From Bacillota bacterium (GTDB taxonomy: Bacteria > Bacillota > Negativicutes > Sporomusales > Sporomusaceae): a stretch of DNA of 22,520 nt. Of this stretch, positions 7,655 through 15,303 are shown piece after piece. Location: assembly GCA_023388195.1 (NCBI GenBank), contig JAEWGR010000067.1, positions 1 to 22,520 on the forward strand. Direction: 5' to 3'. The first letter of the stretch is position 1. Every line of letters starts with the position of its first letter. Under the pieces are notes generated by a model that was not told the origin of the DNA, did not search any database, and saw only the letters and a list, made by a program, of their open reading frames with translations. A program made the position numbers and the translations under genes.

Positions 7655-8632
7655 CTAGGTTACGCTGACAGGGTCTTCTCCTGCCTGTCCTTCTGCCTGC
7701 TCCCGGGCATAGGGTTTATTGCCCCAATAGCTGGCCAGCATACTGCCTGTCATATATTCCCACACAGTCATCACCGCAGCCGGCAAAGCCGCCATTGGGT
7801 CGAGATGCGCCAGGGCCAGGGCGACGGCCAGGCCTGAATTCTCCATACCGATTTCAAACGTGACAGCCCGGGACTTTTTCTCCGACATGCCCACCGTTTT
7901 GCCGGCTTAATAGCCGAGAACCAGGCCGGCTATATTGTGGATGGCCACAGCCAGACACAGAACCAGCGCCATTGTTGCCATTTTAGCGGCATTCAGCGCC
8001 ACTACCGACGACATAATGGTAATGATAAAGATAACCGATACAGCCGGCACTACCTTAGTGAGTTTGCCCACCAGCTGCGGAGCCGCCGTATGCAGTGCCA
8101 CACCGGCACCGACGGGAATTAATACAATCTTGACAATATCCAGCAATAAGGCGGTAATATCAATCGGAATCATGGCCCCGGCCAGCCAGGCAAAAATATA
8201 GGTAGTAAGTACCGGCGCCAGAATAGTATTAACACTGGAAACCGTAACGGAAAGCGCCGTATCCCCTTTGGCAATGTAGGTCATAACGTTAGAACCGGTA
8301 CCGCTCGGACAGGCCCCCAGCAGAACCATGCCTGCCGCCAGCGCCGGTGACAGCCCCAGCATTTTAGCCACGGCAAAGCCAACTAACGGCATAATCAGAT
8401 AGCGAAAAAACACACCGTAAAAAACATCCTTCGGCCTGGTTAACACCAGCCGGAAATCCTCAAGGGACATGGTAAGACCCATCCCCAGCATAATAACCCC
8501 CAGCATATACGAAATATAATTGCCAATGGGTTTAAAGGGAGCTGGATAGAAAAAAGCGATGACTGATATAACCACCACCCACAGCGTCATATACCGGCAA
8601 ATAAACTGGGCCAATTTCTCTAAAAATCTCAT
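7655..8632 (-). pseudogene. BASS-family (bile acid:Na+ symporter / PanS-like) transporter interrupted by an in-frame TAA
   Basis: The frame from ATG 8632 (AGGAGG 7 nt upstream) encodes 241 residues of a multi-pass transporter of the COG0385 group. It includes the conserved stretches LGMGLTMSLEDF and GACPSGTGSNVMTYIAKGD. It stops at TAA 7907-7909 right after GLVLGY. The same frame continues for 83 codons with textbook family sequence (AGKTVGMSEKK, then FEIGMENSGLAVALAL), ending at 7655. The total of about 325 codons is normal for the family. The lost part contains the Glu and neighbouring polar residues of the Na+/substrate crossover helix (EVGMQNSG in studied homologues), so the truncated product should be inactive. 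An ancestral Leu TTA turned TAA is plausible. Readthrough or a sequencing error cannot be excluded. The open frame extending up to 8770 only runs through the T-box leader. Confidence 0.8.
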
Positions 8633-8647
8633 AAAGCAACCTCCTGT

Positions 8648-8706
8648 AAAATAAAAAATAAAACCTCCTGCCGCCTTCAAGTCCATAGACTTAAAGGGGC
8701 AAGAGG
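8648..8706 (-). terminator. T-box leader terminator hairpin
   Basis: The minus strand forms a long stem: CCTC with GAGG, TGCC with GGCA, CCTT with AAGG, and AAGTC with GACTT. It is closed by a short loop and followed by a T-rich tail (TTTTATTTTTTATTTT). Its 5' arm (CCTCTTGCCCCTTT) overlaps the sequence that would pair with AAAGGG before the T-box, so the terminator and antiterminator are mutually exclusive, as in classical T-box control. Confidence 0.88.
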
Positions 8707-8974
8707 CAAATCTCGCGGTACCACCCTTTTTACAGATATAAACATATCTGCATCTCATCAGGTCAAACAACCTTAGCAGAATAACGACTGCACTCCTGGC
8801 GGAGCTGAGACCGGCGCAGCTTACTTCTTTCGATTCAGCCTTGCTGTTCAGGAGTGATTCTTGTATTTCTGGCGTTGCCGGTTCGCACCAATCACCGGTT
8901 CTCTGAAACGTCCTGGAAAAACAACGTTCTCCCTCATCACATTTAGGATATTCAGTTCAGGTCAAAATCGACTT
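8648..8974 (-). ncRNA. T-box riboswitch leader, probable tRNA-Ile (ATC) specifier
   Basis: The conserved T-box GGGTGGTACCGCG is at 8714-8726. Upstream, Stem I can be drawn: GGGAG pairs with CTCC below the specifier loop. Above it GTTTTTC pairs with GAAATAC, then CGTT with AACG. A bulge containing AGAGA and an ACCGG/ACCGG-type distal stem with GGTGCGA in the loop complete it. The 3' side of the specifier loop reads AAGAATCA, so the codon followed by the usual purine is ATC (8856-8858), i.e. Ile. AAT (Asn) is the alternative. A Stem III hairpin (CAGATAT-4nt-ATATCTG) lies at 8733-8750. Uncharged tRNA would stabilise the antiterminator and switch on the downstream BASS transporter gene. Confidence 0.9.
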
Positions 8975-8980
8975 GTTACT

Positions 8981-9009
8981 ACTATACCCCGCTAATTCCC
9001 GCTTGTCAA
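8981..9009 (-). promoter_or_regulatory. Sigma-A-type promoter of the T-box/transporter unit
   Basis: TTGACA (9004-9009) and TATAGT (8981-8986) on the minus strand are separated by exactly 17 nt. Initiation would occur near 8974, just ahead of the T-box Stem I. Confidence 0.85.
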
Positions 9010-9049
9010 CAAAAAGTTACACCCGTTGTCCTCTCCCACTGCAAATTTA

Positions 9050-9388
9050 TCATTCCTGTTGTTTCGGCGCAAACACTACCTGGCAGGAATACGGATTGCA
9101 GGCATAACCGCAAGATGGGCAATTCTCCTGCTTAGCATCATTTACTGTCCATATATAACCGCAGGCTGTACACTTGAAACCATCGGCAAGCTTTTTGGCA
9201 GCATGCAGATCGTCAGCCGGCTTGGCTCCCGAAGCGGGCAGTATCTGGCAGGAATAAGGATTGCAGGCATAGCCGCAAGACGGGCATACAGCCTGTTTGC
9301 TGTCTGCGGTTGTCCAAACATAGCCGCAGGCTGTACATTTGAAGTCCAGCGCAGTATTTTCCGATTTATTCACATAATACTGAGTCAT
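9050..9388 (-). CDS. Protein with two tandem six-cysteine zinc-ribbon-like repeats
   Basis: The 112-aa product consists of two near-identical units 55 residues apart. Each starts FKCTACGY(V/I)WT and ends CPSCGYACNPYSCQ. The cysteines fall at about 18, 21, 35, 38, 42 and 47, and again at 73, 76, 90, 93, 97 and 102. The first four of each unit make a CxxC...CxxC ribbon like those of rubredoxin and rubrerythrin tails. The extra pair (CNPYSC) is unusual and could bind a second metal or form a disulfide. A short linker (ILPASGAKPADDLHAAKK) separates the units. The ATG at 9388 has AGGAGG 8 nt upstream and is preferred to the GTG three codons earlier. Function is unknown; a redox or metal-handling role is inference. 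Confidence 0.75.
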   Translation of the reverse strand: MTQYYVNKSENTALDFKCTACGYVWTTADSKQAVCPSCGYACNPYSCQILPASGAKPADDLHAAKKLADGFKCTACGYIWTVNDAKQENCPSCGYACNPYSCQVVFAPKQQE

Positions 9389-9540
9389 AGAAAACACCTC
9401 CTATTTTCATACAACTCTGTATTTCTTTATAAGTGTAATCGTTCCTGCCTTACCAAACCATTTCCCTAATTTTTCATATTACATGACAATTATTTTCAAA
9501 GCAACAGACAGTGCGCTTTGCCAGGTAAGCTTTGCCAAGC

Positions 9541-9574
9541 AAAAACACCAGGGTAATAAACCCCGGTGTTTTGC
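9541..9574 (-). terminator. Rho-independent terminator of the metallophore/RND operon
   Basis: On the minus strand AAAACACC-GGGGT-loop-ACCC-TGGTGTTTTT forms a stem of about 12 bp with one mismatch, ending in a T-rich run. It lies just past the RND pump stop at 9591 and closes the long gene string that extends from the right edge. Confidence 0.85.
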
Positions 9575-9590
9575 TTTTCTCCGCCGCCGT

Positions 9591-12500
9591 TCACTGCGGA
9601 ATCCCGCCCGTTCTAACCTGCGCCACCGTCTGGTCCGGCTGTGCTTTATACCAGGCAGCATACATGGCCGGCAATACCAGCAGGGTCAGGACGGTAGCCA
9701 CAAACAGCCCGCCGGCAATCGCCACCGCCATTGGCCCCCAGAACACGTTGGACATGAGGGGCAGCATTGCCAGGATGGCTGTCGCCGCCGTCAGCATGAT
9801 CGGCCGGAAGCGGGTGACGGCCGCGTTGATAATCGAATCCCAGACAGACTCGCCGTCTTTCAGATGCTGTTCAATCTGATCAATGAGAATGACGGAATTG
9901 CGCATGATAATACCGGACAGCGCCAGAATGCCCAACTGAACCACAAACCCCATAGGGCGCCCGGTCAGGAGCAGACTGATACTGACACCGATCAGACCCA
10001 GTGGCGCGGTACAAAGGGTGAGCAGCATCCGGGGAATATTATGAAGCTGCAGCATCAGCAGGGTAATAATGGTCACAAACATGATTGGCACCGGCTGCAG
10101 CAGCCAGCCACTGGCTTTCAGGCTTCTTTCCAGGGTGCCGCCGATGTCGATAGTGTAGCCCGGCGGCAGCGAAGCCCGCAAATCAGCCAGGCTTTCATAC
10201 ACCTCTTTAGTGGCATTGTTGGCCAGTATGCCTTCAATTGTACTGGCCTGGACCGTAATCGTCGGTTTTAAATCCCGGCGCCAGATCAGGCCTTCTTCCG
10301 CCCCATAGCGGACGGTGGCGATTTGATCCAGGGGAATGAACCGGCCATCACCGGTATGGATGGTAAGATCTTTAACCAGGGACAGGTCGCGCCGGCCGGC
10401 CGGATCAAGGCGGAACATGATCGGGACAGTCTTATCCTGTTCCCGGAATTCACTGATGGCAGAGCCTGACAACAGAGCCTGCAGGTTGGCAGCCAGTGTC
10501 CGGCTGTCTATCCCCAGCACCCGGGCCTTATCCTGATCAATGTCCAGGTGCAGGACTTTGCTTTTTTCCTGCCAGTCCAGGCTGACTTCCGTTATGATGG
10601 GGTCGGCCGCGATGTGCTGGACCAACTGGCCGGCAATCTGCCGGACCTGCTCATGGTCAGGTCCGGCAACCCGCAGCATGACCGGATAAGGAAAAGAGGG
10701 ACCGGTCTTAATGAACTTGATATTGCCGCGCACCTGCGGAAATTCACTGGCCAGCAACGCTTTGGCCTGTTGAGCCAGCCGGTCCCGGGACTGACTGTCC
10801 TGGGTTACGAAAACAAATTGGGCAAAATTCGTATTCGGATAGACCGTCTCAGCGGTTAACACAAAACGCGGCGCTCCTTTACCCACATAATAGGAATAGC
10901 TGACCAGGCCGGGATCGGCCGTGAGGCGCTGTGCGAATCGGGCGGCCTCCTGCTCGGTAGCCGGCTGAGAAGTCTCCTGCGGCAGCCACATATCCACAAT
11001 GAGTTCAGGCCGGTTGGACTCAGGAAAAAATTCCTGTTTCACCAGCCCCATTAAAAAGATGGAACCGATAAAGCAAACAAGGGTCAGTACCAGCACCTTG
11101 CGGCGATGAACCAGGCACCAGGTCAGCGTTCGCCTGAACAGCCAGTAAAAACGGGTATCATACAAATCCTGGGCATTACTGCCTGCGGGCGAAGCCTTCA
11201 CCAGGCTATAGCCCAGGAGCGGGGTCACCAGAACCGATACCACCCACGAAAATAAGAGGGCAATGGTAATTACGGAAAAAATACTGCCGACAAACTCAGA
11301 TGCGGTGCCCTGGGAAAAGCCGATCGGGATAAAACCGGCGCAGGTAATCAGCGTACCTGTCAGCATCGGGAATGAGGTGGCCCGGTAGGCGTAGCAGGCG
11401 GCTGCAAAGCGGTCCCAGCCCTGCTGCAGCTTGACACTCATCATTTCAATGGCAATAATGGCATCGTCCACCAACAAGCCCAGCGAGATAATCAAGGCAC
11501 CCAGCGAAATCTTATGCAGAGCGACCCCGGTTGCTTTCATTACGACAAATACGCCAGCGATCACCAGGGGGATGCACAGGGCCACCACAATACCGGAACG
11601 AACGCCAAGACTGAGAAAACTAACAATTAATACGATCAGAATGGCTTCCGTCAGGGAGCTTACGAAATCATTGACCGATTGCTGCACCATGGCCGGCTGA
11701 TCGGCTACGGTACTCAGTTCCAGGCCGAGGGGCAGCTGCTGTTTTACCTGGGTTAGGGTTTGCCCCAGGCTGTCGCCGAGCTGAAGAATATTGCCGCCCT
11801 TATCCATGGAAACGGCCAGCCCGATGGCCGGCTGGCCATCATAGAAAAACTTGGGGTCCGGCGGGTCGCTGTAACTGCGGGAAATCCGGGCGATGTCGTT
11901 CAGGCGCAGGCTGTGTCCTGCCGCCCGGATCGGCAGGTTTTTCAGATCGTCCAGGGCTGCAAACCGGCCATTGACCCGCAGAAACACGTTGGCAGCCGTG
12001 GTTTCCACCATGCCGGCAGGCGCCATCACATTCTGGGCCTGCACAGCGTTCATCAGTGCAGACGGATCCAGGCCCAGCTGGGCCATTTTGGCGGTTTCCA
12101 GCTCAATATAAATTTTCTCGGCTTGCACCCCCAGGAGCTCCACTTTTTTGACACTGGGCACCTTCAGCAGCACCTGCCGGATATGCTGGGCCTGTTCCCG
12201 CAGTTCTTCATAGCTGTAACCGTCGCCGGTCAGGGCGTAAATGCAGCCGAACACATCATCAAACCGGTCGTTAAAATACGGACCGTCCACCCCCTGCGGC
12301 AGTGTGCCTTTAATATCATTCACCATATTGCGCGCTTCCAGCCAGGTAGGATGAACCTCGGCGGCGGCAACGGCATCCTCTTTAAGGGAAACATAAATAA
12401 CAGCCTGGCCGGGTTTGGAATAACTGCGCAGAAAATCAAGGCCCGGGAGATCCTGCAGCCTTTTTTCGATTTTGTCGGTAACCTGCTCTTCCACCTCACG

Positions 12501-12677
12501 GGCGGTAGCCCCCGGCCAGTTGACCGCCACTACCATCATACGGATAGTAAAGTCCGGATCTTCCATGCGGCCCAGGCTGCGGTAGGAAAAAATACCGGCC
12601 ACAAAAATGACAATCATAAAATAGTACACTAACTGCTTATGCCGGAGAGCCCATTCGGTGAGATTAAACTGTTTCAT
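9591..12677 (-). CDS. RND-family efflux pump, inner-membrane subunit (AcrB/Mdt-like)
   Basis: At 1028 aa this is a normal-length RND transporter: TM1 near residues 15-32, a large periplasmic loop, TM2-7 from about 340, a second loop, and TM8-12 near the C-terminus. The proton-relay pair is visible as Asp404-Asp405 in TM4 (SLGLLVDDAIIAIEM). In TM10 the AcrB lysine position reads GIIMRNSVILIDQ, so Arg stands where AcrB has Lys. It would export a drug, lipid or small secondary metabolite from the inner membrane/periplasm with proton influx. Its ATG overlaps the TGA of the adaptor gene by 4 nt. No outer-membrane channel gene is in the window. As the last gene before a terminator in a metallophore-type operon, it may export the metallophore, but this is inference. 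Confidence 0.92.
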   Translation of the reverse strand: MKQFNLTEWALRHKQLVYYFMIVIFVAGIFSYRSLGRMEDPDFTIRMMVVAVNWPGATAREVEEQVTDKIEKRLQDLPGLDFLRSYSKPGQAVIYVSLKEDAVAAAEVHPTWLEARNMVNDIKGTLPQGVDGPYFNDRFDDVFGCIYALTGDGYSYEELREQAQHIRQVLLKVPSVKKVELLGVQAEKIYIELETAKMAQLGLDPSALMNAVQAQNVMAPAGMVETTAANVFLRVNGRFAALDDLKNLPIRAAGHSLRLNDIARISRSYSDPPDPKFFYDGQPAIGLAVSMDKGGNILQLGDSLGQTLTQVKQQLPLGLELSTVADQPAMVQQSVNDFVSSLTEAILIVLIVSFLSLGVRSGIVVALCIPLVIAGVFVVMKATGVALHKISLGALIISLGLLVDDAIIAIEMMSVKLQQGWDRFAAACYAYRATSFPMLTGTLITCAGFIPIGFSQGTASEFVGSIFSVITIALLFSWVVSVLVTPLLGYSLVKASPAGSNAQDLYDTRFYWLFRRTLTWCLVHRRKVLVLTLVCFIGSIFLMGLVKQEFFPESNRPELIVDMWLPQETSQPATEQEAARFAQRLTADPGLVSYSYYVGKGAPRFVLTAETVYPNTNFAQFVFVTQDSQSRDRLAQQAKALLASEFPQVRGNIKFIKTGPSFPYPVMLRVAGPDHEQVRQIAGQLVQHIAADPIITEVSLDWQEKSKVLHLDIDQDKARVLGIDSRTLAANLQALLSGSAISEFREQDKTVPIMFRLDPAGRRDLSLVKDLTIHTGDGRFIPLDQIATVRYGAEEGLIWRRDLKPTITVQASTIEGILANNATKEVYESLADLRASLPPGYTIDIGGTLERSLKASGWLLQPVPIMFVTIITLLMLQLHNIPRMLLTLCTAPLGLIGVSISLLLTGRPMGFVVQLGILALSGIIMRNSVILIDQIEQHLKDGESVWDSIINAAVTRFRPIMLTAATAILAMLPLMSNVFWGPMAVAIAGGLFVATVLTLLVLPAMYAAWYKAQPDQTVAQVRTGGIPQ

Positions 12678-13798
12678 AGCTGGCCACCAATGGCGGGACG
12701 GACCTGCTGCCCTTCCCGCAGCTTATGGACACCGGCCGTGACGATGGCCTCGCCCGGCTGCAAGCCGGCTAACACCTGGACGGTATCGTTGCCACAGACC
12801 CCGACGGTGACCGGGCGCAGGCTGACAGCATCGCCTTTGACCACCCAAACCCCCGGTGTATCACCGGTCTGATACAGGGCAGATGCCGGAATCGTAACTG
12901 CGGTGGCCTGCCCGCCGGCAGCAGCCACAGTCACATTGGCTGTCATGCCCAGTTTTACTGCCGGCGGCGGATTGATTAAAGCAATGCGCACCTTGTATGT
13001 ACGGGTGACGGCGCTGGCTGCCGGCGCGATTTCTCTGACCCGGCCGTCAAGCCTGACTGTGGGCAGTGCCCAGAAGGTTACAGCGCAGTGGTCTGCCTGG
13101 CGCAGCTCTTCCAGACGGTGCTCAGGCACGTTGATTTCCACTTCCTGCTCACCTGCCTGAACAAGGGTGAGCACGGTTTGTCCGGCGCTGACCACCTGGC
13201 CGGTCTCCGCGCTGATACGTGACACTACCCCGGCGGCATTGGCAGCAAGCCGGCTGTAATCCAATTGGTTGGCCCCTTGCGCATACTGGGCGGACGCTTG
13301 CCGCACAGTCGCCTGGGCCACATCATAAGCGCTTTGGTACTGGTCAAGCTGGGCACGGCTCACAGCCGCTTCGACGTACAGCTGCCGATAGCGTCTCAGA
13401 TTGCTTGCCGCCAGTTCGAGCTGAGCCTCGGCAGCAGCCACTTGCGCGGCATTGGCGGTAACCAATTGTTCAACATCCTGTGGATCAAGCTGCATCAGCA
13501 CTTCGCCGGCGTAAACCTCGTCTCCCAGGTTCACGCTGCGGTTAATGATCTTGCCGCTGACCCGGAAGGCCAGCTCGCTTTCATACCGGCCGCGCACTTC
13601 ACCCGGGTAGGCGTAAGTGGCAGCCATATCCACGGAGCGAACCGGAGCAATGCGTACCAGGGGGGCATTCGTGCCGGCTGCCGGTTCTGTCTGACGCGTT
13701 GTCTGCCATAGCAAACCGCCGGCAAAACACAGGATGACAACAGCGACAGCCAGGCCATAATACCATTTGTAGCTTCCTGTCGGTAATTTGAATTGCAA
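12674..13798 (-). CDS. RND periplasmic adaptor (membrane fusion protein)
   Basis: The 374-aa protein starts with one transmembrane anchor (residues about 14-31). A lipoyl/barrel-sandwich half-motif follows (FRVSGKIINRSVNLGDEVYAG) with an Ala/Gln-rich alpha-hairpin (about 108-165). The matching lipoyl half (AAGVVSRISAETGQVVSAGQ) and the beta-barrel and membrane-proximal domains follow. No convincing lipobox is seen, so it is probably anchored by the helix. It bridges the RND pump and an outer-membrane factor. The start is TTG at 13798, about 9 nt after AGGAGG. It ends in an ATGA overlap with the pump gene and follows the phosphopantetheinyl transferase by 31 nt. Confidence 0.9.
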   Translation of the reverse strand: MQFKLPTGSYKWYYGLAVAVVILCFAGGLLWQTTRQTEPAAGTNAPLVRIAPVRSVDMAATYAYPGEVRGRYESELAFRVSGKIINRSVNLGDEVYAGEVLMQLDPQDVEQLVTANAAQVAAAEAQLELAASNLRRYRQLYVEAAVSRAQLDQYQSAYDVAQATVRQASAQYAQGANQLDYSRLAANAAGVVSRISAETGQVVSAGQTVLTLVQAGEQEVEINVPEHRLEELRQADHCAVTFWALPTVRLDGRVREIAPAASAVTRTYKVRIALINPPPAVKLGMTANVTVAAAGGQATAVTIPASALYQTGDTPGVWVVKGDAVSLRPVTVGVCGNDTVQVLAGLQPGEAIVTAGVHKLREGQQVRPAIGGQL

Positions 13799-13829
13799 AA
13801 TCCAGTTCCTCCTTTAGCTGGGCGTTAGA

Positions 13830-14603
13830 TTAGGCCAGGGGGTGAACCTGCCTTTCGCAAACCAGGGCGCCCGCATAGCCCGGAAAGGGTGTAAATGTCC
13901 GTAACGCCCAATCCGTACTGTTTATACCCGCTCCAGTTACGCGGAGGGGGCTGTCGTTGCTGTCACTGTCCGGAGAAATGAAAAAAGAAGTAAGGGAACG
14001 GCTCAAGCCTTCCCCTGTCGCTTTGACAAAAGCCTCCTTGCGTGTCCAGCACTCAAAAAACGCCTGTTGCCGGTTAACCGGTGAAAGGCAGTTCAGAGCT
14101 GTTTTTTCACGGGGATGGAAGCAATAATTCACAATTTCAGGCAAGTCCGGCAGGGGCCGGATATGTTCCACATCAACGCCAAGCCGGCGCAAGGTTGCGC
14201 AGGCAAACACCACTACATAGTGGGCATGGGAAATGTTGAAGGAAAAAAAGGCGCCGCCGGGTCCCTGCAGTTCAGGCTTGCCATAGGGCCCATGCCGGAA
14301 GTTAATCCGGCCGGGAGCAAGATTCAGGTATCGACCGGCAAGTAGGCGCACGATTCCGCGGGTAATACTGAACCGTACCCGGTCCAAGGGAAAATGAAAC
14401 CGTTTCATCTTCTGCCTTTCTTGCCTGGAAAGGAGCTTTTCCCATTCTTCGCCGCCGGTCTCAAGCCGCGGTATATAGGCCCACCAGAGATGTATCTCGC
14501 CTTGCGTCAATGACAGTGGGGACAGCGCAGCCAATTGCGTCGCATCAAATTCCCTGATCTTCACTGGCGGCAGCGCCAACTGGCGCGTATTATCAAGGCT
14601 CAT
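13830..14603 (-). CDS. Sfp-type 4'-phosphopantetheinyl transferase
   Basis: This 257-aa enzyme transfers the phosphopantetheine arm of CoA to carrier-protein serines, usually of NRPS/PKS systems. It shows the Sfp signatures: FNISHA (122-127), LGVDVEHI with Asp144 and Glu146 as Mg2+ ligands, and FFECWTRKEAFVKATGEGLS with Glu184, Trp186, Lys189 and Glu190. The length and two-subdomain layout are those of Sfp/EntD rather than of AcpS. It sits 5 nt after cysE and 31 nt before the RND adaptor gene, inside a metallophore-type transport operon. This suggests its target is a siderophore synthetase encoded nearby, beyond the window. Confidence 0.92.
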   Translation of the reverse strand: MSLDNTRQLALPPVKIREFDATQLAALSPLSLTQGEIHLWWAYIPRLETGGEEWEKLLSRQERQKMKRFHFPLDRVRFSITRGIVRLLAGRYLNLAPGRINFRHGPYGKPELQGPGGAFFSFNISHAHYVVVFACATLRRLGVDVEHIRPLPDLPEIVNYCFHPREKTALNCLSPVNRQQAFFECWTRKEAFVKATGEGLSRSLTSFFISPDSDSNDSPLRVTGAGINSTDWALRTFTPFPGYAGALVCERQVHPLA

Positions 14604-14608
14604 AGCGG

Positions 14609-15217
14609 TTAACCCTTGCCCTCGAGAACCATTGCCGCCAGTCTTTCCCGTTGCCGGTCCAGTTGCCGGTAGGTTGCTACCGGCAACTGCAGTTCTGTTC
14701 GCTGGCCTCGCATTTTGATAATTTGTGGCGGCGAACCAATTACCGTGCAGTCTTCCGGGACATCGCGGTTGACGATGACCGTTTGCGCACCAATCTTGCT
14801 TTTACTGCCAATGGTAACCGGCCCGAGAATCGTCGCGCCGTGGCCGATATACACATCATCACCAATGGTCGGATGTCTTTTCCCCTGCTCCTTGCCCGTT
14901 CCGCCCAGCGTAACGCCATGGAACAGCGTGCAATTCCCGCCAATTTCAGCGGTCTCGCCGATGACCACACCCCAACCGTGATCACAAAAAAAACCTGGTC
15001 CAATTTTGGCCCCCGGATGAATTTCCAGCCCGGTCAAAAAACGCAATAACTGGGAAAACAAACGGGGCAGAAACGGTATGCCGGCAGCGTGAAGCGGATG
15101 TATCAAATACCGGTGGGCTGCCATGGCATGAAAAGAAGGATACAGTAAAAACTCCACATTTTTGCAAGCCGGATCATTCCGGTAAATGGCTTTAATATCT
15201 TTAATCAAGGCAAACAT
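14609..15217 (-). CDS. cysE: Serine O-acetyltransferase
   Basis: This 202-aa protein makes O-acetylserine from serine and acetyl-CoA, the first step of cysteine synthesis. It has the left-handed beta-helix hexapeptide repeats and the conserved blocks EIHPGAKIG, CDHGWGVVIGETAEIG, GVTLGGTGKEQGKRHPTIG and IGHGATILGPVTIG. His80 (after Asp79) and His115 match the catalytic and binding histidines 158 and 193 of E. coli CysE. Glu65 stands where E. coli has Asp143. The N-terminal helical domain is short, as in other Firmicute-type enzymes. It lies 86 nt after the second ABC gene and 5 nt before the phosphopantetheinyl transferase gene. Cysteine is the building block of thiazoline siderophores, which fits the neighbours. 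Confidence 0.92.
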   Translation of the reverse strand: MFALIKDIKAIYRNDPACKNVEFLLYPSFHAMAAHRYLIHPLHAAGIPFLPRLFSQLLRFLTGLEIHPGAKIGPGFFCDHGWGVVIGETAEIGGNCTLFHGVTLGGTGKEQGKRHPTIGDDVYIGHGATILGPVTIGSKSKIGAQTVIVNRDVPEDCTVIGSPPQIIKMRGQRTELQLPVATYRQLDRQRERLAAMVLEGKG

Positions 15218-15303
15218 CTTACTCCCGCCTTTCTTATATGAGTAAATTCAGCCCTTTTGTCGTATACCCCGGCTCGGCTTCTATACTAATGAAGCGTTAG
15301 GGA

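Noticed and set aside
8633..8770. N-terminal extension of the BASS transporter frame up to 8770
   Set aside because: It translates the T-box and terminator hairpin; the true ATG at 8632 has AGGAGG 7 nt upstream.
9026..9469. Plus-strand open frame over the cysteine-rich gene
   Set aside because: Antisense shadow; its apparent internal repeat only mirrors the duplicated zinc-ribbon units on the minus strand.
9483..10271. Long plus-strand open frame (262 codons)
   Set aside because: It lies antisense to the 3' part of the RND pump gene, is rich in Gln/His/Arg as expected for a shadow frame in GC-rich DNA, and has no domain or ribosome site.
11760..12632. Plus-strand open frame of 290 codons
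   Set aside because: Antisense shadow of the RND pump 5' half; the pump's motifs on the minus strand are unambiguous.
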